In this document: positions 1 to 8,148 of the stretch, piece by piece
Position numbering within the stretch: the first letter of the stretch is position 1
Layout of the letters: each line of letters begins with the position of its first letter
Assembly: GCA_900770295.1 (NCBI GenBank)
Contig: CAAGJQ010000152.1
Location: 59,761 to 123,760 of the forward strand
Source: an uncultured Oscillibacter sp.
Lineage (GTDB): Bacteria > Bacillota > Clostridia > Oscillospirales > Oscillospiraceae
Direction: 5' to 3'
DNA length: 64,000 nucleotides
Position numbers and translations under genes: made by a program
The notes under the pieces: model-generated
What the model saw: only the letters and a program-made list of their open reading frames with translations
Database searches by the model: none
Told to the model about the DNA's origin: nothing

Positions 1-455
1 AGCGGCTGCACAACGCCTCCTGCATGGCGGGCATGGCGTTCAACAACGCCTCTCTGGGCATCTGCCACGGCATGGCCCACGCCATGGGCGAGCTGCTGCA
101 TCTGGCCCATGGCCGGAGCAACGCCCTGCTGCTGCCCCACGTGATTGCTTTCAATGCGGGACTGGGTGAACAGGGAGACTTCCCCGCCCGGGCACGCTAT
201 GCAGCTCTGGCCAAAATGGCCGGATGCTGCTGCTACACAGAGACGGTGGCAGTGCAGAGTCTGGTGCGCAGGATCAACGATCTGATGACCGAAGTGGGCC
301 TGCCCCACAAGCTGGAGGACGCGGAACACCGCGCCCGGGTCAGCGAGCATCTGGATGATCTGGCGAAGGCGGCTCTGGCGGACCGGTGTACCGCGGGTAA
401 TCCCCGCTCTGCTCAGCCCGAGCAGGTCCGGGAGCTGTATAAGAAGTTGGTGTGA
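1..455 (+). CDS. Iron-containing alcohol dehydrogenase, C-terminal fragment
   Basis: Only the last 151 residues are visible; the 5' end lies outside the window and the frame is open to base 3. The metal-binding signature of group III (Fe-type) alcohol dehydrogenases is present: HNASCMAGMAFNNASLG followed by GICHGMAHAMG, then HLAHGRSNALLLPHV. The histidines in AHAMG and AHGR correspond to two of the family's iron ligands. Family members are normally about 380-390 residues and reduce aldehydes or oxidise alcohols with NAD(P)H in the cytoplasm. The substrate cannot be told from this half. The C-terminus (REL-YKKLV) looks intact, and a strong terminator follows 40 bases downstream, so this is the last gene of its transcript. 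Confidence 0.93.
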   Translation, partial: RLHNASCMAGMAFNNASLGICHGMAHAMGELLHLAHGRSNALLLPHVIAFNAGLGEQGDFPARARYAALAKMAGCCCYTETVAVQSLVRRINDLMTEVGLPHKLEDAEHRARVSEHLDDLAKAALADRCTAGNPRSAQPEQVRELYKKLV

Positions 456-496
456 TCACGGGTACACTTGTATCCGCCCGGCAAAGAAGAATTCTG

Positions 497-546
497 AAAA
501 CGGACGCCATGCGGCAGGCCTTTGGCTTGCGCATGGCGTCCGTTTT
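497..546 (+). terminator. Rho-independent terminator
   Basis: A near-perfect 17-bp inverted repeat (497-513 with 530-546) contains GGACGCCATGCG on the left arm and ends in TTTT. It sits just after the alcohol dehydrogenase stop codon and closes that transcript. Confidence 0.85.
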
Positions 547-692
547 GCTTTGAAAGATTGCCGGATATCTGAAAACAGCGGCGAAAAGGGGGAAAATCAA
601 CCACAGATATACACGAAAAACGGCGGTATGATGACAGCTCCGCATCGCTTGCCCCTCCATAAAAAATTGACGGGAGAATGTATGAATAGAGC

Positions 693-720
693 TTGCAAAA
701 TCTGGTGGATTTGGTATACT
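693..720 (+). promoter_or_regulatory. Promoter for the surface-protein operon
   Basis: TTGCAA at 693-698 and TATACT at 715-720 are separated by 16 bp, giving a sigma-A-like promoter about 105 bases upstream of the TTG start at 831. The rest of the 551-830 interval holds no convincing gene. A 50-codon reading frame from 682 overlaps this promoter and was not accepted. Confidence 0.6.
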
Positions 721-830
721 GAAAAAAGATATACGATATTGCGGCTTGTTTTAGCAAAAGGGACCCGGGGCTGTCCCGGAGATCTGAGAGCCATTGGATG
801 CGGGACGTATCCGGAAAAGGAGGAGTTCGA

Positions 831-1997
831 TTGAAAAAAAGAATCTTGGCGTTGCTGCTGGCGGTCTGCATGTGTCTGGGCCTGACCACCGGCGCTCTGG
901 CTGTGGAGCGCGCGACGCTGACGCTTTCTGTGCCTGAGGCACTTCCCGCTGTTGGAGAGACGTTCACCGTGACGGTCTCCATTACGGACAATCCCGGCAT
1001 CTGCGCCGTGCAGTTCACGGTGGAGTCGGATGACGCGGTGGTGGAGTGTGTGTCGGCGAAAATCGGCGGTGCGCTGAGCGGCGCTCTGGCTGCCACCAAT
1101 CCCGATGCGTCCAATGGCGCGATCATCGCAGCGGCCAACACCCAGACCATGGAGGAGGACGGTACGCTGGGCGTGCTGACCTACCGGGTCGTAGCGCAAG
1201 GAGATGCCGGCCTGCGCCTGTCAGGGATCGTTCTCACGGATGGGGACGGAAAGGATGCCTCCTATACCACGGCGGCGGATGTGCTTCCCGCTGACAGTAA
1301 GCCAGAGACCGGCGAAGCCGGCGACGGCGTCGGCGGCAGTCAGCCGCCGGTGATCCCCGAGACACCGCAGACCCCGGTGGCACCCGTGACTCCGGCCCAG
1401 CCGGCGGAAACGGCGCCCAAGACGTCCTTCACGGACGTGCCCACGGGCTTTTGGGCGGAGACGTACATCCAGAAGGCGACGGAGGCCGGCCTGTTCCAGG
1501 GCTATGCGGACGGCTCCTTCAAGCCCAACCAGAATGTGACCCGCATCCAGTTCATCACGGTCCTTTGGCGCAACGCCGGACGGCCGGCGGCCTCCCAGGC
1601 GGCTCCGTTCTCGGATGTGAACACCTCGGCGGACACGGATTTCGCCAAGGCGGCGTCCTGGGGCTATGAAAAGGGCTATATCACCGGCTATGAGAACGCC
1701 GACGGCACGATCTCCTTCCGGCCCAACGGGACCATCACCCGCCAGCAGGCCATGGCGATCCTGTTCCGGTACAGCGGCGCTTCCAGCGGCGCGGAGCTGA
1801 TGCTCACCGGCATTTATGACGGCCAGTTCTCCGACAGCGGCCAGATCGCGTCCTATGCGAAAGACGCGATGTATTGGGCGGTTTACAACGGCTATATCAA
1901 CGGCACTTCCGCCACCACGCTCAGCCCCAACGGCCTGGCGACCCGGGCTCAGCTGGCGAAGATCCTGGTGGAGTACCTTGAGAAGAGCGAGATGTGA
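831..1997 (+). CDS. Secreted cohesin-like domain protein with three SLH domains
   Basis: The start is TTG at 831, chosen because AAAGGAGGA lies 7 bases upstream and the protein then begins with a clean signal peptide (LKKR, a leucine-rich core, cleavage near GALA-VERA). About 388 residues. Residues ~26-150 have the look of a cohesin/carbohydrate-binding beta-sandwich: LTLSVPEALPAVGETFTVTV, then GICAVQFTVESD and GTLGVLTYRV, the strand pattern seen in type I cohesins. A Pro/Thr linker (~165-195) leads to three S-layer homology repeats (FTDVP..FWAETYIQKATEAGLFQGY and two more) that bind pyruvylated cell-wall polymer in relatives. Inferred role: a wall-anchored receptor. It is first of a three-gene operon, 11 bases before a dockerin gene. 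The cohesin call is by pattern only. Confidence 0.75.
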   Translation: MKKRILALLLAVCMCLGLTTGALAVERATLTLSVPEALPAVGETFTVTVSITDNPGICAVQFTVESDDAVVECVSAKIGGALSGALAATNPDASNGAIIAAANTQTMEEDGTLGVLTYRVVAQGDAGLRLSGIVLTDGDGKDASYTTAADVLPADSKPETGEAGDGVGGSQPPVIPETPQTPVAPVTPAQPAETAPKTSFTDVPTGFWAETYIQKATEAGLFQGYADGSFKPNQNVTRIQFITVLWRNAGRPAASQAAPFSDVNTSADTDFAKAASWGYEKGYITGYENADGTISFRPNGTITRQQAMAILFRYSGASSGAELMLTGIYDGQFSDSGQIASYAKDAMYWAVYNGYINGTSATTLSPNGLATRAQLAKILVEYLEKSEM

Positions 1998-2008
1998 GGA
2001 GTGTGTGT

Positions 2009-2677
2009 ATGAAGAAGTATTTGAGAGCGGCATTGTTTTTGGTGTCGGCCATCGCGCTGATGAGCGTGACGGCGCTGGCAGCGGACGGCGGAGGCATTTA
2101 TAATGTCCAGGTAGTGGAGGGCTACAAGGACACTGTGACTGTGACCCCGCAGACAACGGAGGGAACTGCTACGGCCAGCTCCGTGACCGTGGATAACACG
2201 ACCTATAATGATTTTTATGAGGGCGCGGTCAAGGTCGGAGTTGCGTACAGCAATGTGAATACAGGCAACTATTACCTGGTCCTGGCGCTGAATGAGGAAA
2301 CGGCAATTCCTACTGCGGACAACATCGTGTACATCGATCAGGACACTGGTAAGGCGGAGTTTACGGTCTATCCCAGCAGCCTGGAATCCGGTAAGACCTA
2401 TGGTATCTATCTGTCCAGCAATGACAGTACGCTGACCAGTCTGACCAAGGTGGCAAGCTTCCAGTATTACATGCCCTATACGCTGGGCGATGTGGATGAA
2501 GATGGTGCGATCAGAGTTACTGACGCGGTAAAGGTTTTGGAAAAAGTCGTTGAAAAGACAACGTTTACCAGCAATCAGATGCTGGCGGCAGACGTTAATA
2601 AAGACGGAGCTGTGCGAGTCAATGATGCGGCTTTGATTTTGGATTATGTGGTTGAGAAGATTACTTCGTTTGATTAA
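2009..2677 (+). CDS. Secreted protein with C-terminal dockerin domain
   Basis: 222 residues from ATG 2009, with GAGGAG upstream. A signal peptide (~1-24, ending VTALA-ADGG) is followed by an uncharacterised ~130-residue beta-rich region. The last ~60 residues are a type I dockerin: GDVDEDGAIRVTDAVKVL and ADVNKDGAVRVNDAALILDYV, two F-hand calcium loops of the form D-x-D-x-D-G spaced 35-40 residues apart. Dockerins bind cohesins, and the genes on both sides encode cohesin-like modules, so a direct partnership is a reasonable inference. There is no glycosidase or other catalytic domain, so this is not a cellulosomal enzyme in the usual sense. Confidence 0.85.
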   Translation: MKKYLRAALFLVSAIALMSVTALAADGGGIYNVQVVEGYKDTVTVTPQTTEGTATASSVTVDNTTYNDFYEGAVKVGVAYSNVNTGNYYLVLALNEETAIPTADNIVYIDQDTGKAEFTVYPSSLESGKTYGIYLSSNDSTLTSLTKVASFQYYMPYTLGDVDEDGAIRVTDAVKVLEKVVEKTTFTSNQMLAADVNKDGAVRVNDAALILDYVVEKITSFD

Positions 2678-2689
2678 GGGGGATCAGTC

Positions 2690-5600
2690 GTGAAAATAAT
2701 TAAAAAGACGTTATCTGTCGTTCTATCATGTGCGATACTGCTCAGTTGCATGTGCATATCCGCTGTGGCTACAGGTAACTATGAGTTGGCCATACTGAAT
2801 GTCCAGAAGATGGATGGAACTACTTATAACGCTGAATCGGAAACGATCACTGGAGCTAGTGCGGGCGACATTATTGTTGCTACGATTGGCTTCAGAAATA
2901 ATACCGCTGAAGCGGCAGATATCAGTGGGTTTTCTGCATTTGTGAGTTACGATAAAAATGTTTTGGCTCCTTATACAGGGACTTCTCCGTTTAAAAATAA
3001 CCCTTATTCTGCAAACAAGGATTTAAGTGATGCTGATGAAGGCCTTGGCTGGAGCGGCAGTGGCAACAGCAACACGAGTGATGCATTTATTTCGATTGCT
3101 TATGCTGGATCTAGCGCTTATGAAGTTGGGGCCGGCGAGACGCTTGTTTTTGCCCGTATGGCTTTCAAAGTAAATGCAGACACTGAAAGTTGCGCAACAA
3201 AGCTGTCTTTCACAGATGGGAAAGATAATTGTGTTACGATCTCTGGAGGCCAAACGCTCGATTTGGAGCTTCTTGGCAGTAATGACCTTACCATCAAAGG
3301 CGTAATGCCAACGTTGAAGACTGTTGCACTCTTCGACAAGAATTCCGTGACTGTTGAGGCCGTGACCGTCGAGGGAGGCACTGCTGATCCTCAGACTGTT
3401 TATGCTAAGGCTACCTCTGCCAAGGGCACCAATATCACCACTGGTGTGAAATGGAGTGTCGAACCTCCTGAAGGCGGTAAAGGTGTGACCGTGGGCGAAA
3501 CCACGGGTCTGGTTTCTGTTGATGCCAAGGCTGTTGCTGGTAGCTATACTATCACCGCAACTCCCGATCGCACCAATTCTCAGGGCAGCCCCGTAAGCGT
3601 GACTCTGCAAGTCGGCCGCACGGGTCCTGTGGCTACCTCTGTTGAGGTCGGCAATCAGTCGACCGTGGTTCCCGCCGAGAAGAATTCTCCCGCAACGGTG
3701 ACGTTCACCGCTACTGTCAAGGATCAGTTTGATTCTGAGATAAAGGATGCTTCCGTGACCTGGAGCATTGAGAGCGTCACAGGTGTCTCCATTGATGATC
3801 CCTATACCGGCGTTGTCACTGTGAACAACAAGGCCGCAGCTACTACCGGGGATGGCATTACCGTGACCGCCACCACCAGCAACGGCAAGACTGGCAGCGC
3901 AAAGCTGACCATCACCAAGCCCGCCTCTGAGCCTGAGACTGTTGTGGTCGAGGACGGCAGCATCAATGTACCCACCGTGGCTGAGGGCGGCAAGGCGGAG
4001 AGCACATTTACCGCCACCGTCACCGATCAGTTCGGCGCCGAGATGAAGGGTGCTTCCGTGACCTGGAGCATTGAGGATGCTCCCGCAGGCGTGAGCATCA
4101 ATTCCACCACCGGCGTTGTCACTGTGACCAACAAGGCCGCAGCTACTTCCGGGGATGGCATCACTGTGACCGCCACCGCCAGCAACGGCAAGACTGGCAG
4201 CGCAAAGCTGACCATTACCAAAGATGGTCCCGAATTGGATCATGTGGAGCTGTGGCGCAGTGGAGCAAAGATCGGAAGTACCGATACGCTGATCATTCCC
4301 GCCTCCGGTTCCAGTGAGTATGCCTATTCTGTGCTGGGAGTTGACCAGTACGGCGACGAGATCAAAGTGACCAGCCCGAGCTGGACCTTTGCTCCGGTGG
4401 ATGAGAAGGTTACACAGAGTAACGGCACCGTGACGGTTGTTGCCGGTGCTGAGAAGGACAAGGAGTATACCCTGACCGTGTCCAGTGAAGGCAAGAGTGT
4501 CTCTACGACCATTACCGTCAAGGACATTGATATCAGCTGGCCCGTGGCCACGATTAAGGATAAGCCGGTCTATGGTAATACCTGGGAAGAGATCGTCACT
4601 CTGGGTACCGGCTCCGCCAGTATCAATGGCAAGGCTGTCCCCGGCACCTTCGTGCTGGTGGATGGCGAGTCTTTCCCCGACGCCGGGTCCAAGACCTTCC
4701 AGGTGAACTTCAAGTCCGAGGATAAGCAGTATGACGTCACAAAGACCTATGAGGAGGCTGTCACGATCGCCCCGAAGGAAGTCTCTGTGACCTGGAGCAA
4801 TACCACCCTGGAGTATAATGGCGAGGACCAGGCCCCCAGCGCCGAGGTCTCTGCCGATCAGCTGGTCGGAGCGGACACCCTGTCCGTGAGTGTTTCCGGC
4901 GCGGCAAAGACAGCCGGTGAGCATAAGGCCACGGCTTCCATTAGCGATGATAACTACACATTGAGCACTGACTCCAAGACTACTCCTTTCAACATTACCC
5001 CCAAGACGCTGACTGTCACCAATGGCACACTGGTAATTTCCAAGGAGTATGACGGCACGGCCAATATTACCTCTGTCACCGGCGCCCTGGCTCTGACCGG
5101 CGTTGTGACCGGCGACACCGTTACCGTTACCCATACTACCGGCAGCGCTTATGCTGACAAGAACGTCGGCACCGGCAAATCCGTGACCTTGAACGTGGAA
5201 CTGCTTGGCGCAGATGCGGCGAACTACAGGCTGGAGAGCGATACCTATGCGTTCACCGGCGCGGAAATCACCGCCAAGGAAGTCACCGTCAACGGCATTG
5301 CCGCCTCCAACAAGGAGTATGACGGCAACACCTCCGCAGTCCTGACCTACTCTGATTTGAAGATCGGCGGCATGATCACCGGCGACCAGTTGTCCGCCAC
5401 TGCCGACGGCCTCTTCGAAAACAAAAACGTTGGCACCGGCAAGACCGTGGCCATCAGCGGCATCAAGCTGACCGGCGCGGATCAGGGCAACTACGTCCTG
5501 GCGTCCTCCGGCAACCAGACCGCCGCCTCCGCTGATATTACGGCCAAGGCCCTGACGCTGGGCGACGGCACCGTGGAGGTCACTAAGGTCTATGACGGCA

Positions 5601-8047
5601 CCACTTCCGCCGGTAAGCTGGAAGGCGAGCTGTCTTTGAGCGGCATCATTCCGGGTGACAGCGTTTCCGTGAAGATGGACGGCGTGACGGTGGGAGCGTA
5701 CTCCGCCGCTGATTACGGCACTTATCCCGTGAAGCTGTCCGGCATCACCCTGACCGGCGAGGACGCCGGCAACTACTCCGTGGCCGGCGATGGCACCTAT
5801 ACATTCGCACGCGCTACGATTACCCGGAAGGTTCCCACCAAGGACCTCCTGAACTACACGCTGCCTGATGATGCGGTTTACACCGGCGCGGCACAGCCTG
5901 TCGCAGTGACGGCCAAGGATCCTGACGCAGGTCTTGGAACCATCACTGTGAAGTATCAGCAGGGCGATGCGGCTGCGACCACGGCCGCTCCCGTCAATGC
6001 AGGTGATTACAAGGTGATCGCCAGCTTGACCGAAGGCACCAACTATAAGGCCGAGGAGATCGCACTGGGCAGCTTTACCATTGCCAAGGCAGCCCGTGAT
6101 CTGACGGTCTCTCCTGAGACCCTGATCCTGGTTCCCGGCGCGCTGACCGGCAGCATCGACGCTTCTACCTCCGCCAGCACCAATATGGATAACAGCGCCA
6201 AGTTCACCTATACCTGCAATGATACTACTGTGGCTATGGTAAACGGCATCGGCAAGGTCACCGCCGCCGGCAACGGCAGCACCACGATTACCGTGACCAT
6301 TGGCGAGACCAACAACTACGTTGCTGCGTCCAGGGATGTCGCGGTCAAGGCCGTGACGGAGCCCGTCACCGGTGTGACCGTCACTGGCGGCAAGCTGACC
6401 GCCGTTGTGTCCGGTACTGCCATCAAGGTCACCGGTACCACCAGCGATAAGGATGCGCTGGGCTATCATTTCACTACACCTGTCGTGGACGGCATTGTGA
6501 TCACTGTGTCTGACGTGGTGGATGGCAAGGCCACAGTGACTGTAAACGGCACAGAGCTGACTTATACCGTGGACACCTCTGCTGTGACGGTCCTGCCCGA
6601 AGTGATCGATGAGATCACCGAGAAGACCACCGGCACCACGGGTGTGACCGTTGAGGGCGTCAAGGACGCTCTGCCCCAGTCCGTCATCGACAAGGCCGCT
6701 GAAGAGGCTGCCAAGAATGAAGGCGTGACCGATGTCACGATCGGGATCTCCGTTGAGGTCACTCAGGATGAAGACGGCAAGCTGACCATCACGCCCAAGT
6801 ACAGCGTGGAGGGCAAAGACGCCGATGGCAAGACGGTTGTTCTGGTGCCCGAGACCGAGCTCCCCTCCATCACCCAGCCCGTCACCGTGACGGTCCCCAC
6901 AGAGTTGGACGGTGAGGACCTGTATGCTAAGCACACTCTGCCCAACGGCCAGGTGGAGTACCTGCCTGTGACCGTGGAGAGCGGTAAGGCGATCTTCCAG
7001 ACCGACGACTTGAGCGGCACATTTGAACTGGTGAAGAACAGCGACAGCATTGAAATCACCTTTATCTATGCGGATGGCAGCACTCAGGTTATTACCTACA
7101 GTGCCGAGAATGTCGGCAAGGCGCTGCCCACCGACAGCAAGAGCGGCTACACCTTCAACGGCTGGAATATCGGCGGCAGCATCTATAAGACTGTGACCGA
7201 GGAACTGCTGAAGCTGGATGACAGCACTGCGGCTGGCTCCTTCTCCTCCAACAGCTCCGGCGGCGGTTCTTCCGGCGGTGGCTCCTCCAGCAGCAAGGTG
7301 ACCGTCACTGTTAAGACGCCTACCGGCGCCACGATCGATCCCGATGGCAAGGTGTCTGTTACCAAGGGCAATGACCAGACCTTCACGATTACGCCTAAGG
7401 CGGGATACGAGATTACGGATATCCTGGTGGACGGCAAGTCCGTGATGGATGACGCGGTGGCAAAGAAGAACGGCGTTTACACCTACACCATGGAGGAGAT
7501 CAAGGCGGCGCATACGCTGACCGTCAAGACCGCCCAGGTGCAGAGCGGATGGCCTTTCGTGGATGTGGCTGATGATTTCTGGGCCCGTGAGGCGATCGAA
7601 TGGGCCTATGACAACGGCTATATGAACGGTTACAGCAGCACGATCTTCAATCCCAGCGGCTCTGTCACCCGCCAGCAGCTGTGGATGATCCTGGCCCGTC
7701 TGTCCGGCCAGCAGCCTGCCAACATGGCCGAGGCCAAGGCATGGGCCGTGGCGAACGGTGTTTCCGACGGCTCCAATCCCGGCAATGCCGTGACCCGGCA
7801 GCAGATGGTGACGATCCTGTATCGTTACGCCAGCCTGATGGGCTATAAGACCAGCGGCACTACGGACCTGGCGGCATTCCCTGACTACACCAGTGTGGCC
7901 GCCTACGCGCAGGATTCCATTTCCTGGGCCGTGGCGAACGGAATCGTTACCGGCACATCTGACGGCAAGCTGAATCCCGGCGGCACCGCCAATCGTGCGC
8001 AGTTCGCCGCTATCCTGAAGCGATTCTGCGAGAATATCGTGGAGTAA
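2690..8047 (+). CDS. Giant surface protein: Ig-like, YDG/MBG and SLH repeats
   Basis: 1785 residues from GTG 2690 (AAGGGGG upstream), 12 bases after the dockerin gene. Order by approximate residue: signal peptide 1-27; a cohesin-like module (27-195: DIIVATIGFRNNTAEAADISGF, ETLVFARMAFKV); bacterial Ig-like domains (200-640), two of them nearly identical; an MBG-like region, then three YDG-type repeats (775-1040: KEYDGT.., NKEYDGN.., KVYDGT..); a further MBG-like and Ig-like section; an InlB-like FNGWNIGG motif (~1500); a Ser/Gly linker (1517-1537); and three SLH motifs (1620-1785: PFVDVADDFWAREAIEWAYDNG..). This is the architecture of a wall-anchored adhesin or S-layer protein. The first ~700 bases are visibly more AT-rich than the rest, suggesting a mosaic origin. 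The ligand is unknown. Confidence 0.88.
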   Translation: MKIIKKTLSVVLSCAILLSCMCISAVATGNYELAILNVQKMDGTTYNAESETITGASAGDIIVATIGFRNNTAEAADISGFSAFVSYDKNVLAPYTGTSPFKNNPYSANKDLSDADEGLGWSGSGNSNTSDAFISIAYAGSSAYEVGAGETLVFARMAFKVNADTESCATKLSFTDGKDNCVTISGGQTLDLELLGSNDLTIKGVMPTLKTVALFDKNSVTVEAVTVEGGTADPQTVYAKATSAKGTNITTGVKWSVEPPEGGKGVTVGETTGLVSVDAKAVAGSYTITATPDRTNSQGSPVSVTLQVGRTGPVATSVEVGNQSTVVPAEKNSPATVTFTATVKDQFDSEIKDASVTWSIESVTGVSIDDPYTGVVTVNNKAAATTGDGITVTATTSNGKTGSAKLTITKPASEPETVVVEDGSINVPTVAEGGKAESTFTATVTDQFGAEMKGASVTWSIEDAPAGVSINSTTGVVTVTNKAAATSGDGITVTATASNGKTGSAKLTITKDGPELDHVELWRSGAKIGSTDTLIIPASGSSEYAYSVLGVDQYGDEIKVTSPSWTFAPVDEKVTQSNGTVTVVAGAEKDKEYTLTVSSEGKSVSTTITVKDIDISWPVATIKDKPVYGNTWEEIVTLGTGSASINGKAVPGTFVLVDGESFPDAGSKTFQVNFKSEDKQYDVTKTYEEAVTIAPKEVSVTWSNTTLEYNGEDQAPSAEVSADQLVGADTLSVSVSGAAKTAGEHKATASISDDNYTLSTDSKTTPFNITPKTLTVTNGTLVISKEYDGTANITSVTGALALTGVVTGDTVTVTHTTGSAYADKNVGTGKSVTLNVELLGADAANYRLESDTYAFTGAEITAKEVTVNGIAASNKEYDGNTSAVLTYSDLKIGGMITGDQLSATADGLFENKNVGTGKTVAISGIKLTGADQGNYVLASSGNQTAASADITAKALTLGDGTVEVTKVYDGTTSAGKLEGELSLSGIIPGDSVSVKMDGVTVGAYSAADYGTYPVKLSGITLTGEDAGNYSVAGDGTYTFARATITRKVPTKDLLNYTLPDDAVYTGAAQPVAVTAKDPDAGLGTITVKYQQGDAAATTAAPVNAGDYKVIASLTEGTNYKAEEIALGSFTIAKAARDLTVSPETLILVPGALTGSIDASTSASTNMDNSAKFTYTCNDTTVAMVNGIGKVTAAGNGSTTITVTIGETNNYVAASRDVAVKAVTEPVTGVTVTGGKLTAVVSGTAIKVTGTTSDKDALGYHFTTPVVDGIVITVSDVVDGKATVTVNGTELTYTVDTSAVTVLPEVIDEITEKTTGTTGVTVEGVKDALPQSVIDKAAEEAAKNEGVTDVTIGISVEVTQDEDGKLTITPKYSVEGKDADGKTVVLVPETELPSITQPVTVTVPTELDGEDLYAKHTLPNGQVEYLPVTVESGKAIFQTDDLSGTFELVKNSDSIEITFIYADGSTQVITYSAENVGKALPTDSKSGYTFNGWNIGGSIYKTVTEELLKLDDSTAAGSFSSNSSGGGSSGGGSSSSKVTVTVKTPTGATIDPDGKVSVTKGNDQTFTITPKAGYEITDILVDGKSVMDDAVAKKNGVYTYTMEEIKAAHTLTVKTAQVQSGWPFVDVADDFWAREAIEWAYDNGYMNGYSSTIFNPSGSVTRQQLWMILARLSGQQPANMAEAKAWAVANGVSDGSNPGNAVTRQQMVTILYRYASLMGYKTSGTTDLAAFPDYTSVAAYAQDSISWAVANGIVTGTSDGKLNPGGTANRAQFAAILKRFCENIVE
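3809..4222 (+). repeat. Tandem near-identical Ig-like domain repeat
   Basis: Bases 3809-3919 and 4112-4222 are nearly identical at an offset of exactly 303 bases (101 codons). The similarity reaches back to about 3722 and 4025. Both encode GVVTV-NKAAAT-GDGITVTAT followed by SNGKTGSAKLTITK. It is an in-frame duplication inside the giant surface protein gene. Confidence 0.9.
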
Positions 8048-8091
8048 TCGGATCAGTAGGGCATTTTCCAAGGAAGAATCTGTAGACAGAG

Positions 8092-8130
8092 AGAGGAGGC
8101 AGTTGTGAAAGCAACTGCCTCCTCTTTATT
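8092..8130 (+). terminator. Rho-independent terminator after the surface operon
   Basis: A 14-bp stem (AGAGGAGGCAGTTG, 8092-8105, pairing with 8112-8125) with a 6-base loop is followed by TTTATT. It lies between the giant SLH gene and the transglutaminase gene. Confidence 0.85.
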
Positions 8131-8148
8131 GGAACGGGAGGGAATACG

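Noticed and set aside
682..834. A 50-codon frame (MNRACKIWW..) upstream of the cohesin-like gene
   Set aside because: It contains the likely promoter -35 and -10 boxes at 693-720 and runs into the next gene's start; no similarity recognised.
3023..8071. A 1682-codon open frame on the minus strand opposite the giant surface protein
   Set aside because: It is antisense to a gene with signal peptide, recognised repeats and SLH domains. Its product is low-complexity (Gly/His/Ala/Asp-rich) with no domain. GC-rich codon choice in the sense strand leaves few antisense stops.
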